Positions 46,767 to 63,705 are shown, numbered from the stretch's first letter. The stretch is DNA of 64,000 bases from Pilaira anomala (GCA_025716855.1 JAIXMQ010000038.1:124001-188000); one strand, 5' to 3'. Numbers and translations are program-made. Notes: generated by a model not told the origin, from the sequence alone.

Positions 46767-46870
46767 TTCATGTTGATCATTTTTGTCAAAAAGAAAAAAA
46801 AAAGTATACATATATATGCATTCGTGTTAACTTCACGATTTTGTATCCGTGATTAAACAAAGCTGCGTGC
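46767..46870 (-). repeat. Inverted dispersed repeat, right arm
   Basis: Reverse-complement partner of 44488-44611. It directly adjoins the 3' end of the coding-like relic at 46876-47395. Confidence 0.65.
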
Positions 46871-46875
46871 TCCAT

Positions 46876-47395
46876 TCAATCGAACCTGTTTTGAAGGACT
46901 TCTACAACAGCTATAACACCAATTCTTATATCGAAGATAATAAGGCAACCCCATGCATACATCAAAACTTGCTCGAAATTGGAAAGAAAGATGTGAAAAG
47001 AGATATGGTTTGTTTTTAGATTGGCCATCACTGATTTAAATCCTAATCGAGAATGTTTTGGATGAAAAGATGAAAGCAGTAAAGAAACGACGTTTTTGCA
47101 TATATGTATAATGTAACAAGCATTTTCGTCGTTATTAATTTTTACCATGATTGCTAACTCTCTTGTTGGATAAATATTCACTTTGATTATTGTACGTAGA
47201 TATTTCCCTAGACTTTAAGGTTGTTGACTTCTCAGTAGGGTTGTTGAAATGAAGATGGTGGTCAACCAACAGTTTTAAGGTATCTTCATATATTTTCCAA
47301 GACAAAACAGAGGGTGTTTCAGATATAATACTTGGATATAGAATGGCGATGCCCATTTTACCAAGTTCAAGTTTTTTCTTTGAAGCGTTTGTCAT
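46876..47395 (-). pseudogene. Decayed coding relic of unknown family
   Basis: Two overlapping minus-strand frames look coding but do not join: one starts MTNASKKKLELGKMGIAILY, the other contains HPKHSRLGFKSVMANLK and FEQVLMYAWGCLIIFDIRIG. They switch frame near 47150. The second frame ends in a stop, after which the sequence continues into the inverted repeat. No domain is recognised. Confidence 0.4.
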
Positions 47396-47534
47396 ATTAA
47401 AACACTTGATGAATCATATGAAATAAACTTGGTCCACGGCAATCCGCACAACATTTTCCCAAAATTCATGACAGGTTACATTTTTTTTTTTTTTAAAAAA
47501 AAAAAAAGTAAACGACCGCTGTGACCTATATACT

Positions 47535-47616
47535 CGCTTCGCTCGCTGAACGGCTATCTTTCGCCCTAAAACCAACCGGGTTCGGAAGGAATGTCATTTC
47601 TATCCAATACACGCAA
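47535..47616 (+). repeat. Dispersed repeat, copy 2
   Basis: Partner of 42257-42328. The block CCGGGTTCGGAAGGAATGTC corresponds to GCGTTCGGCCGGAATATC in copy 1. It contains GGGTTCGG, which faintly resembles a Pol III B box, but this is not enough to call a SINE. Confidence 0.5.
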
Positions 47617-48791
47617 TCTACACAGAAAAAAAAAGGTTATCTGTTTAATTGAAAAAAGAGAAATAAAAAAGAGATTAAATAGTGAAAATGCAACGTCATG
47701 AAGAAAAACGTTTTGTCGTGCGCCAATTCAACTCGTCATACCATTGTTTAAATCCAGGGCCTTTTCTCCATCAAATTTAATTTTTTTTTTTTTATCAATG
47801 GCACTTTTCTTATTTTAGGATGCAAAAACGAAGTACAAAATATATCTTTTTCCTTTATGTCATTTTTATTAACTTCTCACCAAATAAAATTAGACCAACC
47901 TGAAATGATGTCAGTTCTCATAACATAAAGGGTGAAATCATATCACATACACACACACACATCTGTCACTTTCACACTAATTCAAAAAGTAAAATCATTT
48001 GCAAAATAATAAATTGATTTTACAATAATTATTTCATTGTTTTATTATTTTTATAATTAACAGCGGTTAATCAAATAAATAAAAAAATAAATATCTAAAT
48101 ATAAAGAATATACCCATTTTTAATAGCGATTAGCCTGAATGTTCTTTATTATTATTTGCACACAAGTTTTATTAGCGCGTTATAAAAGTACGTCACTTAT
48201 GGAGACGAAAGTTGTTTATAAGTTTATATTTACAATCGACCGTGTGTTTTCAATTTACAAATAAAGATGTATCAAGATGAATTATTTGTGTTCTCACTTC
48301 TTTATGTGGCTGAATAAAAAAAAATCATGAACCTTACACAAAGAAGAGGGCTTATTCAAATATATAAAATGAGAGAGAGAGAGAGAGAGAGAGAAGAGAA
48401 GAAATAAAGAGACGCTCATTATAAAAATAGACAACGCCTTCTTTTAGTTAATTAAAAAAAAAAAAAATAGAGTAAATTGTGCTTATTTTGAAAATAAAAA
48501 TGTATTTGGTTCTACCATTTATAGTAATTTTAATCAATTGAATAATATATAAAAAGGAGGGGGGGAGGAGGAGGAGTAGAAAGGAGGGAAGGGGGGGATT
48601 TAGCCAAAGCATCAACAAGAGCAGCACCGACAGCGAGCAAAAGCAAAAGCAAGCAAACATACACACACACAAAAAAAAAAAAAAAAAGAGGAGCTAAAAT
48701 AAAAATAGTCTTTTTTTTTTTTTTTCTTCCTTTCTTTCTTCCTTTCTTTCTTTCTCTCTCTCTCTTTTTTTTTATATACATATACAAGAAA

Positions 48792-49135
48792 ATGATTCAT
48801 ATCACAAGTGGAATTTACGTCCTTTTAGTGATTTCAATTTTCTTATTAGCATCACAATCCAATGCCTTGACACTCTGTCTTTTAAAGTCATACATGACTC
48901 AATTAATCTATTCCCCTTGGTTCACATTCACTGCAACCTACTGTATTTACAAGGTAACAAATAAAATAAAAAAAAAAAAAAAAATTTCATTTAAATTAAT
49001 AAACTAATTGCAAATGTAATAGAATCTCATGTTATATCAAACGAATCTCAAGCATGTTGTATATATCACAATACAATTTGACTTTCAATTTGATTTCATG
49101 GTACCAAACGAAACCATGCCTGGTTCAATCACTGC

Positions 49136-49169
<34 letters not shown>

Positions 49170-50063
49170 ACACCCGTTACTACTGATTTAATAACAAAAT
49201 CAAGTTCAACATCCAACCAACCACCATCTGTAGACAAGAATTTAAATATGGTAAAGGTATCATCAACAACAAAGTCAGAGAAAATTCCAATAGTAAATCA
49301 ACAACGGATTGAATCCGAACCAATGACTACAGAATGGATTGTAGTCACCGAGAAAAAAAAGAACACTGTTGCTGCTGCTGCGACTGCGGCGGCTGTTACT
49401 ATGGCTACTGCTGCACGTCCACTCATTACTACTAAATCTATCCCAAATCAGAACAAGAGAAAACCTAAAACTACCAACAACAGACAAAAAAAGAAACTCA
49501 ATAACAACAAACAAAATAAGGTAACCAACAACAACAAAGTATCATCCACCACTTCAATTCAAACTACACCAGCTGTTTCATCTTCTTCTTTTCCTCGTCA
49601 ACAACAGTCAAGTACTTGGTCAAGTATAGTGAAACAACAAGAGGATGATGATTTACCTTCATTAAGTGATACCGAAAGTTGTTCAACCACTTCCATCGAA
49701 TCCCCTTCTTTATCCTACAAGGATCTTCCTGTCATTGTTCAACCTGAAAAATATTATTCTCCATTCTCTACTGGTTTTGACTTTGATGGTCTTCTTCTTC
49801 GTTCTAACAACCATCCTCCTCATCCTCATCATGAATTGAAACAACAACATTATACCCAACAACAACAACAACAACATAAAACTTCAATTCTAAACTTATT
49901 AAATCAAACAGATCAAGTAGAAACAACCATCACGCCATCCTGCTTTAAATACTTTGATGAAATGATGATGTCTACTTCTTTATATCCCACAATGAAAGAT
50001 GATCATCATCTTTTATCTTCTTTCAATTCAAATAAAAGAGCGTGGGATGCTGCTACTCATTAA
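48792..50063 (+). CDS. Low-complexity protein with N-terminal hydrophobic segment, unknown
   Basis: Exon 1 (48792-48951) encodes MIHITSGIYVLLVISIFLLA and a second hydrophobic stretch. It splices in frame to exon 2, beginning NLMLYQTNLKHVVYITIQFD. The remaining 320 residues are low-complexity: two poly-Ala runs from GCT repeats, Asn/Lys-rich and Ser-rich segments, a Gln run, and short motifs such as TEWIVVTEKKK and SSTWSSIVKQQEDDDLPSLS. The hydrophobic start could be a signal anchor. The alternative is that translation starts at an internal ATG (49098), giving a soluble protein. I recognise no family. Confidence 0.6.
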
Positions 50064-50090
50064 AATTTTTTTTTTTATTTGTATTTGTAT

Positions 50091-51411
50091 TTACATTATT
50101 GACTTTTCATCTCGTACTTTTTCAAATTCTAATCTTTTTAATGCACGATCCGCTTCTTTAATACATCCAGCATGTTTAAAATCCTGTCCATGTTGACGTG
50201 CACTCTTATAAAATTCTTTCGCTTTCGCTTTATCCTTTGTTTGCTATATACCTATAGATGAGTTCACTTGTATATCGATTCTTTTCTTTTCTTTCTTTTA
50301 CCTCAAATAACATGCCCATGTTAAATAACAACACCCCACATGTTTCATCACATAATTCTTTATCCCCATTTTGTTTACCCGTATTCGGGTTCTGTGCTAA
50401 ACTCAATCCACGTTGTCCCCATATCTTTGCTTCCTCAAACTGTCCTAATCCTGAATAACTCTCGGCTAAATTATTCATCAGTACGGCCGATTGACATGAT
50501 TTCATTCCATTTAATTCAAGCGCTTTCAAATAGAGATGAATCGCCAGTCTAAAGAAAAAAAAAAATATATATATATCAATCAATGAGTCCCTCTTTCTCT
50601 CTTTCTCTCTCTCTCTCTCTTTATCATACGCTGGCTTGTTTCGTGCTGTATAAAATGTCCCTAAAGCCTCCAAAGAAGCACCAACATCTGTCTTTGTCAA
50701 CCAGTCAGGCATATGTTCCTTATCGAACAAGACCTCATCCGAATCCCCATAACTCGACTTTGGCTTCGCACTCGACTTCAATACATGTTCCACGGACCAA
50801 ACATACCACTTCTCCGCCTCCTCAAACCGCTTCATCGCATGGGTCACATCACCCAACTTTTGTGCAATACCTACCGCCTTCTTCTGATCCAACGCCTTCT
50901 CCAATCCACTCAAATCCACCTCCAACACATCCTCTGTTCCAACCAATCGAACCAATGCATTTCGAAGCGTCTCTCTTGCTTGTGGTAATAAGCCCATCTT
51001 TTCTTCTAATGCACCCAACTGAATCATGATACCAATCAAGGGTCCATTTTCTAATTCTTCCGATAAAAGTCCTAAAGCAAGTGCCTCTTTAAAGTACTTG
51101 AGCGCTAACGTGTTATCTCCTGATTGCTCATAGTAGAGTCCCTTTCTTAAAGCTTGTCGAATCGGTACAGGGAACTTTTGGATATCGGAATTCAGGTACT
51201 CGTAAAGTCCTAGCCCGAGACAGATAAAACTCGCTCCGATCAGTGCAAGGGGTAAAGGTGGAATAACAAATCGACGGGGTGGAAGTGGTGGTTGCTTTCG
51301 ACGCGTTGTAGCATAACTTGCTCTTTGAATTCCAGTTATCTTGTTTCCAAATGTGACTTGTACTGCTCTCACTCTTGTAGGGATAATTCGACTTATTCTA
51401 GATAATGACAT
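50091..51411 (-). CDS. Mitochondrial inner-membrane TPR protein, Mgr3-like
   Basis: Three exons give about 380 residues. The N-terminus MSLSRISRIIPTRVRAVQVT is Arg/Ser-rich and lacks acidic residues, like a mitochondrial presequence. One membrane helix follows (PLPLALIGASFICLGLGLYE). The rest is TPR-like: FPVPIRQALRKGLYYEQSGD, NTLALKYFKEALALG, RFEEAEKWYVWSVEHVL and AVLMNNLAESYSGLGQFEEA. Yeast Mgr3, with this layout, presents unfolded proteins to the i-AAA protease Yme1. The match rests on architecture and the FP..(I/V)R.AL start of the TPR region. The gene ends 28 bp from the convergent neighbour's stop. Confidence 0.75.
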
Positions 51412-51710
51412 ATTTTTTTTTTTTTAAAAAAACGAGTTTATGTAAAAGAAAGAAAAAAACAAAAAACAAAAAAAATAAAAATCCTTGCGTTAAAAAATCC
51501 AATCTATTTTGTAAACACCGCCTTTGAAACAAAATCATTTTAGAATAATTGTGACGTTATTATGGTCTGTTCTTTACCAGTCATCTTCTTTTATATTACA
51601 GCGCACTTGTAAATCTTCTTAAAGAATTATCATACAAAAAAAGGTTTTTTTTTTTTTTTATTCACAAAATTAAAAGTAGTAATATTTATATATATATAAT
51701 TGTTTTTTTT

Positions 51711-52993
51711 TTATGCTTTTTCTTCACGAGTACGAAGATCAAGTGCGATACTTTCTGGAGGAGCATTTTCATACATGACACGATAAATAGCTGTCATCAA
51801 AGGGAAACTAACAAAAGAAAGGTTAATACATCTCTCTCTCTCTCTTTTTAACAAACATAATTGATAAAGACTTACTCTTGAGTCATGTTACGAGAAGATA
51901 AGAAATGGAAGACTTCCTGTGAAGTAGTTGTACCTTGTAACTTTTGTCCATTCAACATTTCCTTTTCAATTTCTTCAATCGATTTATCAGACTTGATGAA
52001 AGCAGCTGCAACCTTTCGGTTACGACCACCAGCACAAGTAGTAATCAAATCAGCTACACCACAAGATTCTGTATATAAAAAAAATTAGAATGCGTCACTT
52101 TTGAACTATTGTACAGAAAAAAAAAAAATAAAATAACAAAAACGTACCAAAGAAAGTCTCAGTATGAACATCACCAAAGAAAGATTTACCAAACTTTCTC
52201 ATCTCAATTAAACCACGACGAATGACAGCCGACTTGGTATTATTACCATAATTCAATCCATCACAGATACCAGCACCTAACGCAATGATATTCTTCAAAG
52301 CACCACATACTTGTAAACCACGATAATCACCAATCACATTCACATCAAAGTAATCTGTATGAAACAACTTGACAAAGGTCTCACCTTCCTTCAAATCCTT
52401 AGAAGCAATCGTGGTCTCACCAAACTGTTCCTGTGCAACCTCAGACGCAATATTGGCTCCACTCAATGCGGCACAATGGACACCCAAAATCTTTTCAATC
52501 TCTTCGGAAAAGATCAATAATTTATTATCCTTATAATCTAAACCCTTGATCAACGAAATCGCAATACAGTTCTTGGGATCAATGACATCACGAAGTGACT
52601 CACAGACTTTATAAACAAATTGATGAGGTAATACAAATACCAAGATATTCGCTCCCTTGACTGCTTCCTTGACATCTGGAATCGCTACCACGTTCTCTCC
52701 TAAATCAATACCTGGCAAGTATTTCACATTCTCGTGCTTTTCATTGATAATCTCGGTCAATTTCTTTCCTTCAACTTCTTCTTCAAATACCCACATACGA
52801 ACTTCTCGTTCAAATGCGTCTGAGTGCTTAATTGTGTTTTGTGCACATACACGAGCAATGGATGATCCCCTACGTAATTAAAAATATAAGTATACACTGA
52901 GTGGGAGGGAGGGGAAGGAATACTTTCTAACTATTCACTTTACCAGTTACCGGAACCAATAATCGCAACTCTTTGTTTAGTATTAGCAGACAT
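51711..52993 (-). CDS. gpd1: NAD-dependent glycerol-3-phosphate dehydrogenase
   Basis: Four or five exons give about 350 residues. The Rossmann motif GSGNWGSSIA is built across an intron from exon 1 ([17 protein letters not shown]). Further signatures are [60 protein letters not shown] with the catalytic Lys, and [20 protein letters not shown]. The last exon ends LRTREEKA. The enzyme reduces dihydroxyacetone phosphate to glycerol-3-phosphate in the cytosol, feeding glycerol and phospholipid synthesis. No peroxisomal signal is visible. Confidence 0.95.
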
Positions 52994-53687
52994 CTTTTCT
53001 TTTTATTTTATTTTATTTATTATTATAACAAGAAAAAAAAAAACATGAAAAACCCATTTTTTTTTTTTTTTTTCATTTTAAATATAAAAGGTATTTGCGG
53101 ACGTTGAAAGTATCGAAAAACGTTCTTCATTTTTGCATAAGACATGGGCAAGTTTCATTTTTCCATGACTTTCTTTTTAAAACAAATTAGAGCCCCATGA
53201 CGTATAAAAGATATAATAGATAGAAACAAAAATAGTTTAGTTCATCAGGGTCTCTTTTGTTCATCTTTTTTTCGTTGATATGAATTACATAATCCTCATG
53301 TCATTTTTCTTTTCGGGGACGTCGGGTTAAAAAGTCAAAATAAACTTGACAAAATGATATCATTTTAGCACACACACACACACAAAAAAAGGGTCGTCTA
53401 ATAGTTTTGACAGGCTTTTTTTTTTTTTTTTATAGATAAAATAACAAAAAACCCTTTCTCTCAGTATCATGGGGTTTTTCTATGTATCACACGCCATTCC
53501 CATTTTTTTTTTTAGCTGGCAGTAACACACACACACACACACTCTTTTTTCAAAAGAGAAGCCTTTAATAAACTATATACTACTAGTTTTTTTTTTTAAA
53601 AAAATTAAACCATGACGTGAAATCTAATGCAAAATAATTTCCTTTTTATAAACTGCGTTTCAAAAACACATACTTATCATACGATTT
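52994..53687. other. Intergenic region upstream of Gpd1
   Basis: Non-coding AT-rich sequence with (AC)n tracts near 53371-53385 and 53526-53541. No gene or RNA is recognised. Confidence 0.5.
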
Positions 53688-55259
53688 TTAAAAATAACGT
53701 CCTTCCAACAAATAATTCTTTTCCGTCTTGACATTGGAAGGTCCAAACACAGGTTGAGGGAGACTATAGTGTTTTAATTCAAGTACGCCTCTACCACCTG
53801 GTACCATCTTTTGAAGTTCTTGTCTTGTCGGTATGGGTTCATAGGAGACCTAGTAGTAGTATACATAGGTTAAATGTATATATATATATATAAAGATTTT
53901 TTTTTTCTTTCTTTCTTTCTTACGGTATCATTCATCATCGTATACTTTGAAAGTAATTCAGTCACCGTTTCTTCCTCTCGAGCTGCTCTAGCGGCAATAG
54001 CAGATTTACGAATATGTGCTTTTGATAAACTAGAATGTTGAATCGCTTTCAAATCTGCTTTACAATCTCTTGCAAATCCAACTGCTTGTCCCATTTTCCT
54101 ATAAAGAATTTTAAGTTTTTTTTTTTTTCTTTCTTTTTATCCCTTACTGATTTTCGTTCGCATCCATAGCTAAATATTTCTTAGCCATCGCCTAAAAATA
54201 ACAATGCAAGTTTTTTTTTTTTTTTAAAGACGCACACTACATCATGTTTAAAATTGTTATATTTTACCTTGTAAAATTGTGTACCATCTGATAAATACTT
54301 TTTCAAATCCGTTGACACTTCTTGTGTACCAGAAATAGAAGAAATTAACCCATACGCCATCTCATATTGTCCTGCAACGCCCATATACAATTTGGCAATC
54401 AATGATTTAGAGATAGTCGTAGTCACTAACGCTTTATGAATCGCAATAGACTGAGCATCCGCTAACGCCATTCTATAAAAAATTTGTTTAAGCAATTGAT
54501 TATTTTTTCTCTTTCTCTTGGTTGATTGATTACTACACATTACTTTACTTTGAAAGTGCAACCGAAAATTCTCGAACCGTTTCAACAGGTCGAGGATTCG
54601 GTGATTGTTGCCATGTAGGTATCACTTCGTTCGCTACGAACTGAAATACACTAGCTGCCGTATTCAATGTATCAGCTGCTTTATTATACATGTTCTTATT
54701 CTCTTCTACACTCTTGATTAAATCATTCGTCTGTAACGAACATGCATAAGCATATGTCATTAACACAAAGATAAGTTCGTATTGAATATCTTGACATGCA
54801 ATACGTGGTGCGTTACTTCCTGTATGAATAAGATGATCACTTAATGTAGACCGCCAAGAAGTTTCTATATTTAGATTTTTTTTTTTTAATCAGCTCTTTT
54901 TGCCTGTTAGTATTGTTGTTGTTTTTTTACCTATGCTTTTCTTTAACCTGAGTTCATTCTTTTCAAGACAGTTTACAATACTCACCAAGTAAGGTAAATA
55001 CTCTTCTATTGTCTATTTATATATAAAGCGTTACAAAAAAAATAAAAAGGTTTCAGGGTTTTTATATGTATATTACGTTAATAATAACTTGGTAATCGCG
55101 TGCTGAATGACTTTCTTTCTTCAATTCTTTCAGGACAGTTCGAACTCGACCTCGTTGTGCTGTTGCATCTGATATTTCGGAAGAATAAGGTGCGTCTGTT
55201 TCTAAATAATCTGTAAACGATAAAGCACCTGTCGTAGGAAGTGAATAAGGATAACTCAT
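53688..55259 (-). CDS. palC: BRO1-domain pH-response protein PalC/Rim23
   Basis: About seven exons give roughly 390 residues. The N-terminus MSYPYSLPTTGALSFTDYLE follows the PalC pattern (FP-LPTT-SFS-YL), then RGRVRTVLKELKKES. After ETSWRSTLSDHLIH come the BRO1 helical segments QYELIFVLMTYAYACSLQTN, AASVFQFVANEVIPTWQ, ALADAQSIAIHKALVTT and AKLYMGVAGQYEMAYGLIS. PalC links the Rim/Pal ambient-pH signal to ESCRT-III at the plasma membrane or endosome, upstream of PacC cleavage. The last exon ends KNYLLEGRYF. A short exon (about 54136-54191) carries MAKKYLAMDANENQ. The alternative, a generic BROX-like protein, is less likely. Confidence 0.85.
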
Positions 55260-55449
55260 AACAAGAATAATAATAAAAAAAAAAAGAGTAATAATAACAA
55301 TAATAATAAAAAAAAAAGTCTCTTTTTTTTTTTCCCTTTTTTGAAATTAGAAACTCCTCTTTTCAGGACACACACAACAATGGGAAATTGACTTTCTCTC
55401 TCACACACACACACAAAAAACAAACACTTTAATAAACCATTTTTATATT

Positions 55450-56609
55450 CTAAAGAGGAAGTGTAACAATTTGATGCTTATAAAGTAATTTAGCCACATC
55501 ACAAAACGCCTCGGTCGACACATCCTCCGGTCTCGCCTTAAAATCCACCAAACTCTCCATCTCTTCCACCAAAGGACTCACCTGATCCAATTCTTTCGCT
55601 AATCGCCTTGTAATATGTCCAATCGTCTTTCTTCTCTTGGTAAAATAAAATCTCAATAGATTCTCTAACGTTTGATATGTACCTACCATCTTTTCCTTTT
55701 CGGTAAAAAATGGTTTCGGTCTCAACTGAATCACACTCGCATCTACTTTAGGTCGAGGTACAAAGATCGTGGCAGGTACCTTGTAGACTTCTTTTACTTC
55801 ACATAAACTTTGTGCCATTACCGCTAATCGACCCCGTTTGGATGTAGATACATCCGCTGCAATTCGCTTTATATATATATATATATATTCATCAGAATCA
55901 AAAACTCTTATCCAAAAAAATGATAACAAAAACATCACACACTTACATCGCCTACTTCCTTTTGAAACATAAGTGTCATCCAAATATCATTTCCTATTCC
56001 AAATAAGCCTTCCCTTGCAGCTTGTTGATGTAACCATTGTAACAAAAGTGGTGAAGCCACATTAAAAGGTAAATTACCCATGATATGAATCACTTCATCT
56101 GACACCAATTCTCCATCTTCTCTTGCAACCTTTAAGATATCTTGATGATCAATCGTCAACATATTTCCTTGTAATACTTTAAATCGATGATGTGATGCCT
56201 CTGACAATTGCTATAAAATACATATGTGGATTTAATTATCTTTTGCATAAAAAACTTTTTTTTTTTTTTTTTTTTTTTTTACGTGAAGTGTAGGAATAAA
56301 CCGATCGTCTTTTTCAATAGCAATCACTTGTTTCGCTCCTGAATCTAAAATAGATCGAGATAATAAACCAGGTCCTGGTCCAACTTCTATCACAAGTCCT
56401 GTATTAGGACTGACATGGGCTGTTCGAACAATTTTATCTACAAAAAAACTCTTGTCAAGATCTTTTCTGTTCATAAAGCTTTTCCCCCTTTTTTTTATAC
56501 CTGTAATATTCTTATCAAGTATAAAGTTTTGACTGAGCTGTGATTTAGCGGATAGTCCATATAATTTAATAAGTTCTCTAATAGAAGGTAAACGAGGTAA
56601 AGTATTCAT
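55450..56609 (-). CDS. Mitochondrial rRNA dimethyladenosine transferase, TFB1M-like
   Basis: Four or five exons give about 330 residues. The start MNTLPRLPSIRELIKLYGLS aligns with TFB1M (LPTIREIIKL). SAM-binding motifs are QLSQNFILDKNIT, EVGPGPGLLSRSIL and AIEKDDRFIPTL. The catalytic motif IV is GNLPFN. The C-terminal part has QKEVGDRIAADVSTSKRGRL and FVPRPKVDASVIQL. KsgA/Dim1-family enzymes dimethylate two adjacent adenines of small-subunit rRNA. The TFB1M-specific residues indicate a mitochondrial enzyme. It is divergent from SMC3 with about 225 bp between start codons. Confidence 0.9.
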
Positions 56610-56834
56610 TTGTATATATATAACAAAAAACAAGAAAAGTAGCTCTCTTTTTTGCCAGGAAGAAGTTGTTCTTCTTCTTTTTGAATTAGAACGGCGTTTC
56701 GTTTGTGACGTTCTAAGCGTTATATAAAAAAAAAGAAAAGAAATCGCGTTAGAATGGAGGTTCGCGTTTGTGGTGTATCTACTTGTTTTTTTTTTCTTCT
56801 TCTTCCTCATTCTTTTTCTCTTTGAATCATTTAA

Positions 56835-61570
<4,736 letters not shown>

Positions 61571-61603
61571 TAAACAAATAATAATAAATAATAATAAGTT
61601 TTT

Positions 61604-61909
61604 TTATTTTACATGAAGAAAAAGAGTTGTATTCGTAATAGGATAAATAACAACAAGATCCTTCTTTTCTTCTTCTTCTTCCATCTCATAATCTTCTTCT
61701 TCATCTATTAATTCATTAAAGCAAGCATCAAGCCATACCTCTTCTGTTGGTTCTACGGTTGCAATCAAATTAGAGGATACATACATCAAGTTCCGAATGA
61801 ATAATTGTCTTTCAAGTGATAATGGTGTGTTATTTAATTTATATACTGATAATTGTATTAAATGATATACTGAGTCATAATAATCATGTTGATCTTGTAT
61901 GAATGTCAT
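61604..61909 (-). CDS. Small acidic protein, unknown
   Basis: This single-exon frame of 101 residues converges with SMC3, with about 57 bp between stops. It reads MTFIQDQHDYYDSVYHLIQL at the start, has a helical middle (LSLERQLFIRNLMYVSSNLI), then an acidic run (ELIDEEEDYEMEEEEEKK) and a hydrophobic tail. The balanced non-homopolymer composition in the first 75 residues supports a real gene. I recognise no family. Confidence 0.6.
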   Translation of the reverse strand: MTFIQDQHDYYDSVYHLIQLSVYKLNNTPLSLERQLFIRNLMYVSSNLIATVEPTEEVWLDACFNELIDEEEDYEMEEEEEKKDLVVIYPITNTTLFLHVK

Positions 61910-62043
61910 ATTTTTTTTCTATCTTGACATGATAGTTTTTTTTTTTAAAAAAAAAAAAGAATAAAGAAAAAAGGAAAAGGGAAAAGAGAGCATGTTGTAC
62001 TATTTGTACTCTTAATGCGTGGTGACTGTTGTTCTCATTTATT

Positions 62044-63495
62044 TCATTTTGCCCATATTAAATTATATGTGTAGTATAGGATGGATGACCCATTTTGATA
62101 ACAAATAAAAAGTGATAACACGATAGATAGAAAAAACCAAAAATAATAATGATATGTCACGGGTTGATTGGTTTGTTGTTGTTGTTGTTGATTATTAAAA
62201 TCTTGCTTTAAAATTAAACTTGTTTCTTTTAGTATTAATTCCATCTTTTTTTCTTTACTTGCTTGTCTTAATTCATCCAATAATTTCTTTTCTTGAATTA
62301 ATATCTCTCTTTCCATACTATGACGCCTTTTCGTTATATAATGTGATATTCGTATATTATTACTTTTCGCTTGTTCCTGTGACAACGATGACGTTGACGA
62401 CGAAGACATAGTTGTTGTTGTTGTTAAGGAAGATGAATTACTTTGAATCATGGATGGATTACATTTATTACTCCACCACTGGATAAATTTCTCTGTTGTA
62501 CTATATTTTAAATATTTATATTGATGTTGAAATAATATTTGCTTCAATGGTAACAATCCATGAAATAACTTCTTTTTATGACTACCATGCATAGACCAAT
62601 CCAACATGAAGGGTGGACAATAATTTGAATCGTGAATAGCTTGTATCATTTCATCGTAATCTTTATATCCTAATAAACATATATCAATCTCATTTGATTT
62701 CAAACTGTTTAAAATATCTAATCTTTGTTGGTTTCTTGTCTCTTGTCGTAACGTCAAGTCAGCCTGTACAATCACTGGTATAATATTTACAAGGTCATGG
62801 ATCGATCGCATGTATTCAATATCCACTGCTTTTAATCGACCCATGATAACATAAAGACAAACATCCACATGTGTAAATATCTCGTTCGATTGATAAATCA
62901 TGTACTTTAATTCTTCTGCTCTTGTATAATTCGAATTAAATACATTATTCGTCTTTTCAAATTGATTCTCTAAATATCTTTTTACATGAGAGAACACTTC
63001 TTCTGCCTATATGTATACATTTATAGAATATGAATAAACTATTTAACTATCTATCTATATATATATATATATATATTTACTCTTAATAATGCACCGTATC
63101 CTATCGTATCTATGATACACGTATCTGTATCAGGTACATGTACTTCAATTGGTTCAAAAGGTGAATTATTTGTTGGTAACTCTTTTAAACCTGTGAATGT
63201 TTGTACAAGGGCTGATTTACCAATACCTTTTAATATATATATATGATAAGTCTTGGGTTACAATTAAAATATATGTATATATATATATATTTTTTTTTTT
63301 TTTGGTACCTGAATCACCACATACTATCATCCGAAATCGACTTGTTGATTTTTGTTGATGTGATAACAATTTGACCTTTGGTACTACCCATTCTCCAATA
63401 CTGTCACTTTTTAACATACTTTCTTCCATACTTTTTATTCCATAATCTTCTTCCATCTTCTCATGTCTTTGGTGTAATATCAATTCGTTTGTCAT
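62044..63495 (-). CDS. Divergent septin-like GTPase with C-terminal membrane segment
   Basis: Three exons give about 440 residues. The P-loop GDSGIGKSALVQTFTGL is completed across an intron. G3 is DTIGYG. Then come septin-type helices (VKRYLENQFEKTNNVFNSNY), VDVCLYVIMGRLKAVDIEYM and VNIIPVIVQADLTLRQE, where septins have the order NIIPLIAKAD. The usual AKAD is VQAD here. A Ser/Thr linker and a Lys/Glu coiled coil follow. The protein ends in a hydrophobic helix (YYFWFFLSIVLSLFICY) with a short polar tail. A C-terminal anchor is unusual for septins. Localisation and polymerisation cannot be inferred. Confidence 0.78.
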
Positions 63496-63705
63496 TTTTT
63501 TTTTTGTATGTATTTAAAGAAAAAATAATAATAATAATAATAAAAGGAGGGGGGGAAAAAGAGAATAAAATAAATAAAAAAAAAGAACCCAAAAATAAAT
63601 ATCTACATTACACGATATTTATGCAATCACATGATAAAACACACACACACACACACACAGGGTCAGCAGGTAATTAAAAATACAACATCCTTTTTTTTTT
63701 TATAT

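Larger units (their letters stand above)
45802..48791. other. 3-kb gene-poor region with repeats and gene relics
   Basis: It contains the right arm of the inverted repeat (46767-46870), a coding-like relic on the minus strand (46876-47395), the second dispersed repeat (47535-47616), (GA)n tracts at 46498-46519 and 48371-48395, and a purine/pyrimidine-rich leader before 48792. No intact gene is seen. Confidence 0.5.

Noticed and set aside
48448..48800. Several minus-strand frames over 48448-48800
   Set aside because: They translate poly-purine/pyrimidine microsatellites (Arg/Glu/Lys or Phe/Leu runs) in the leader of the next gene.
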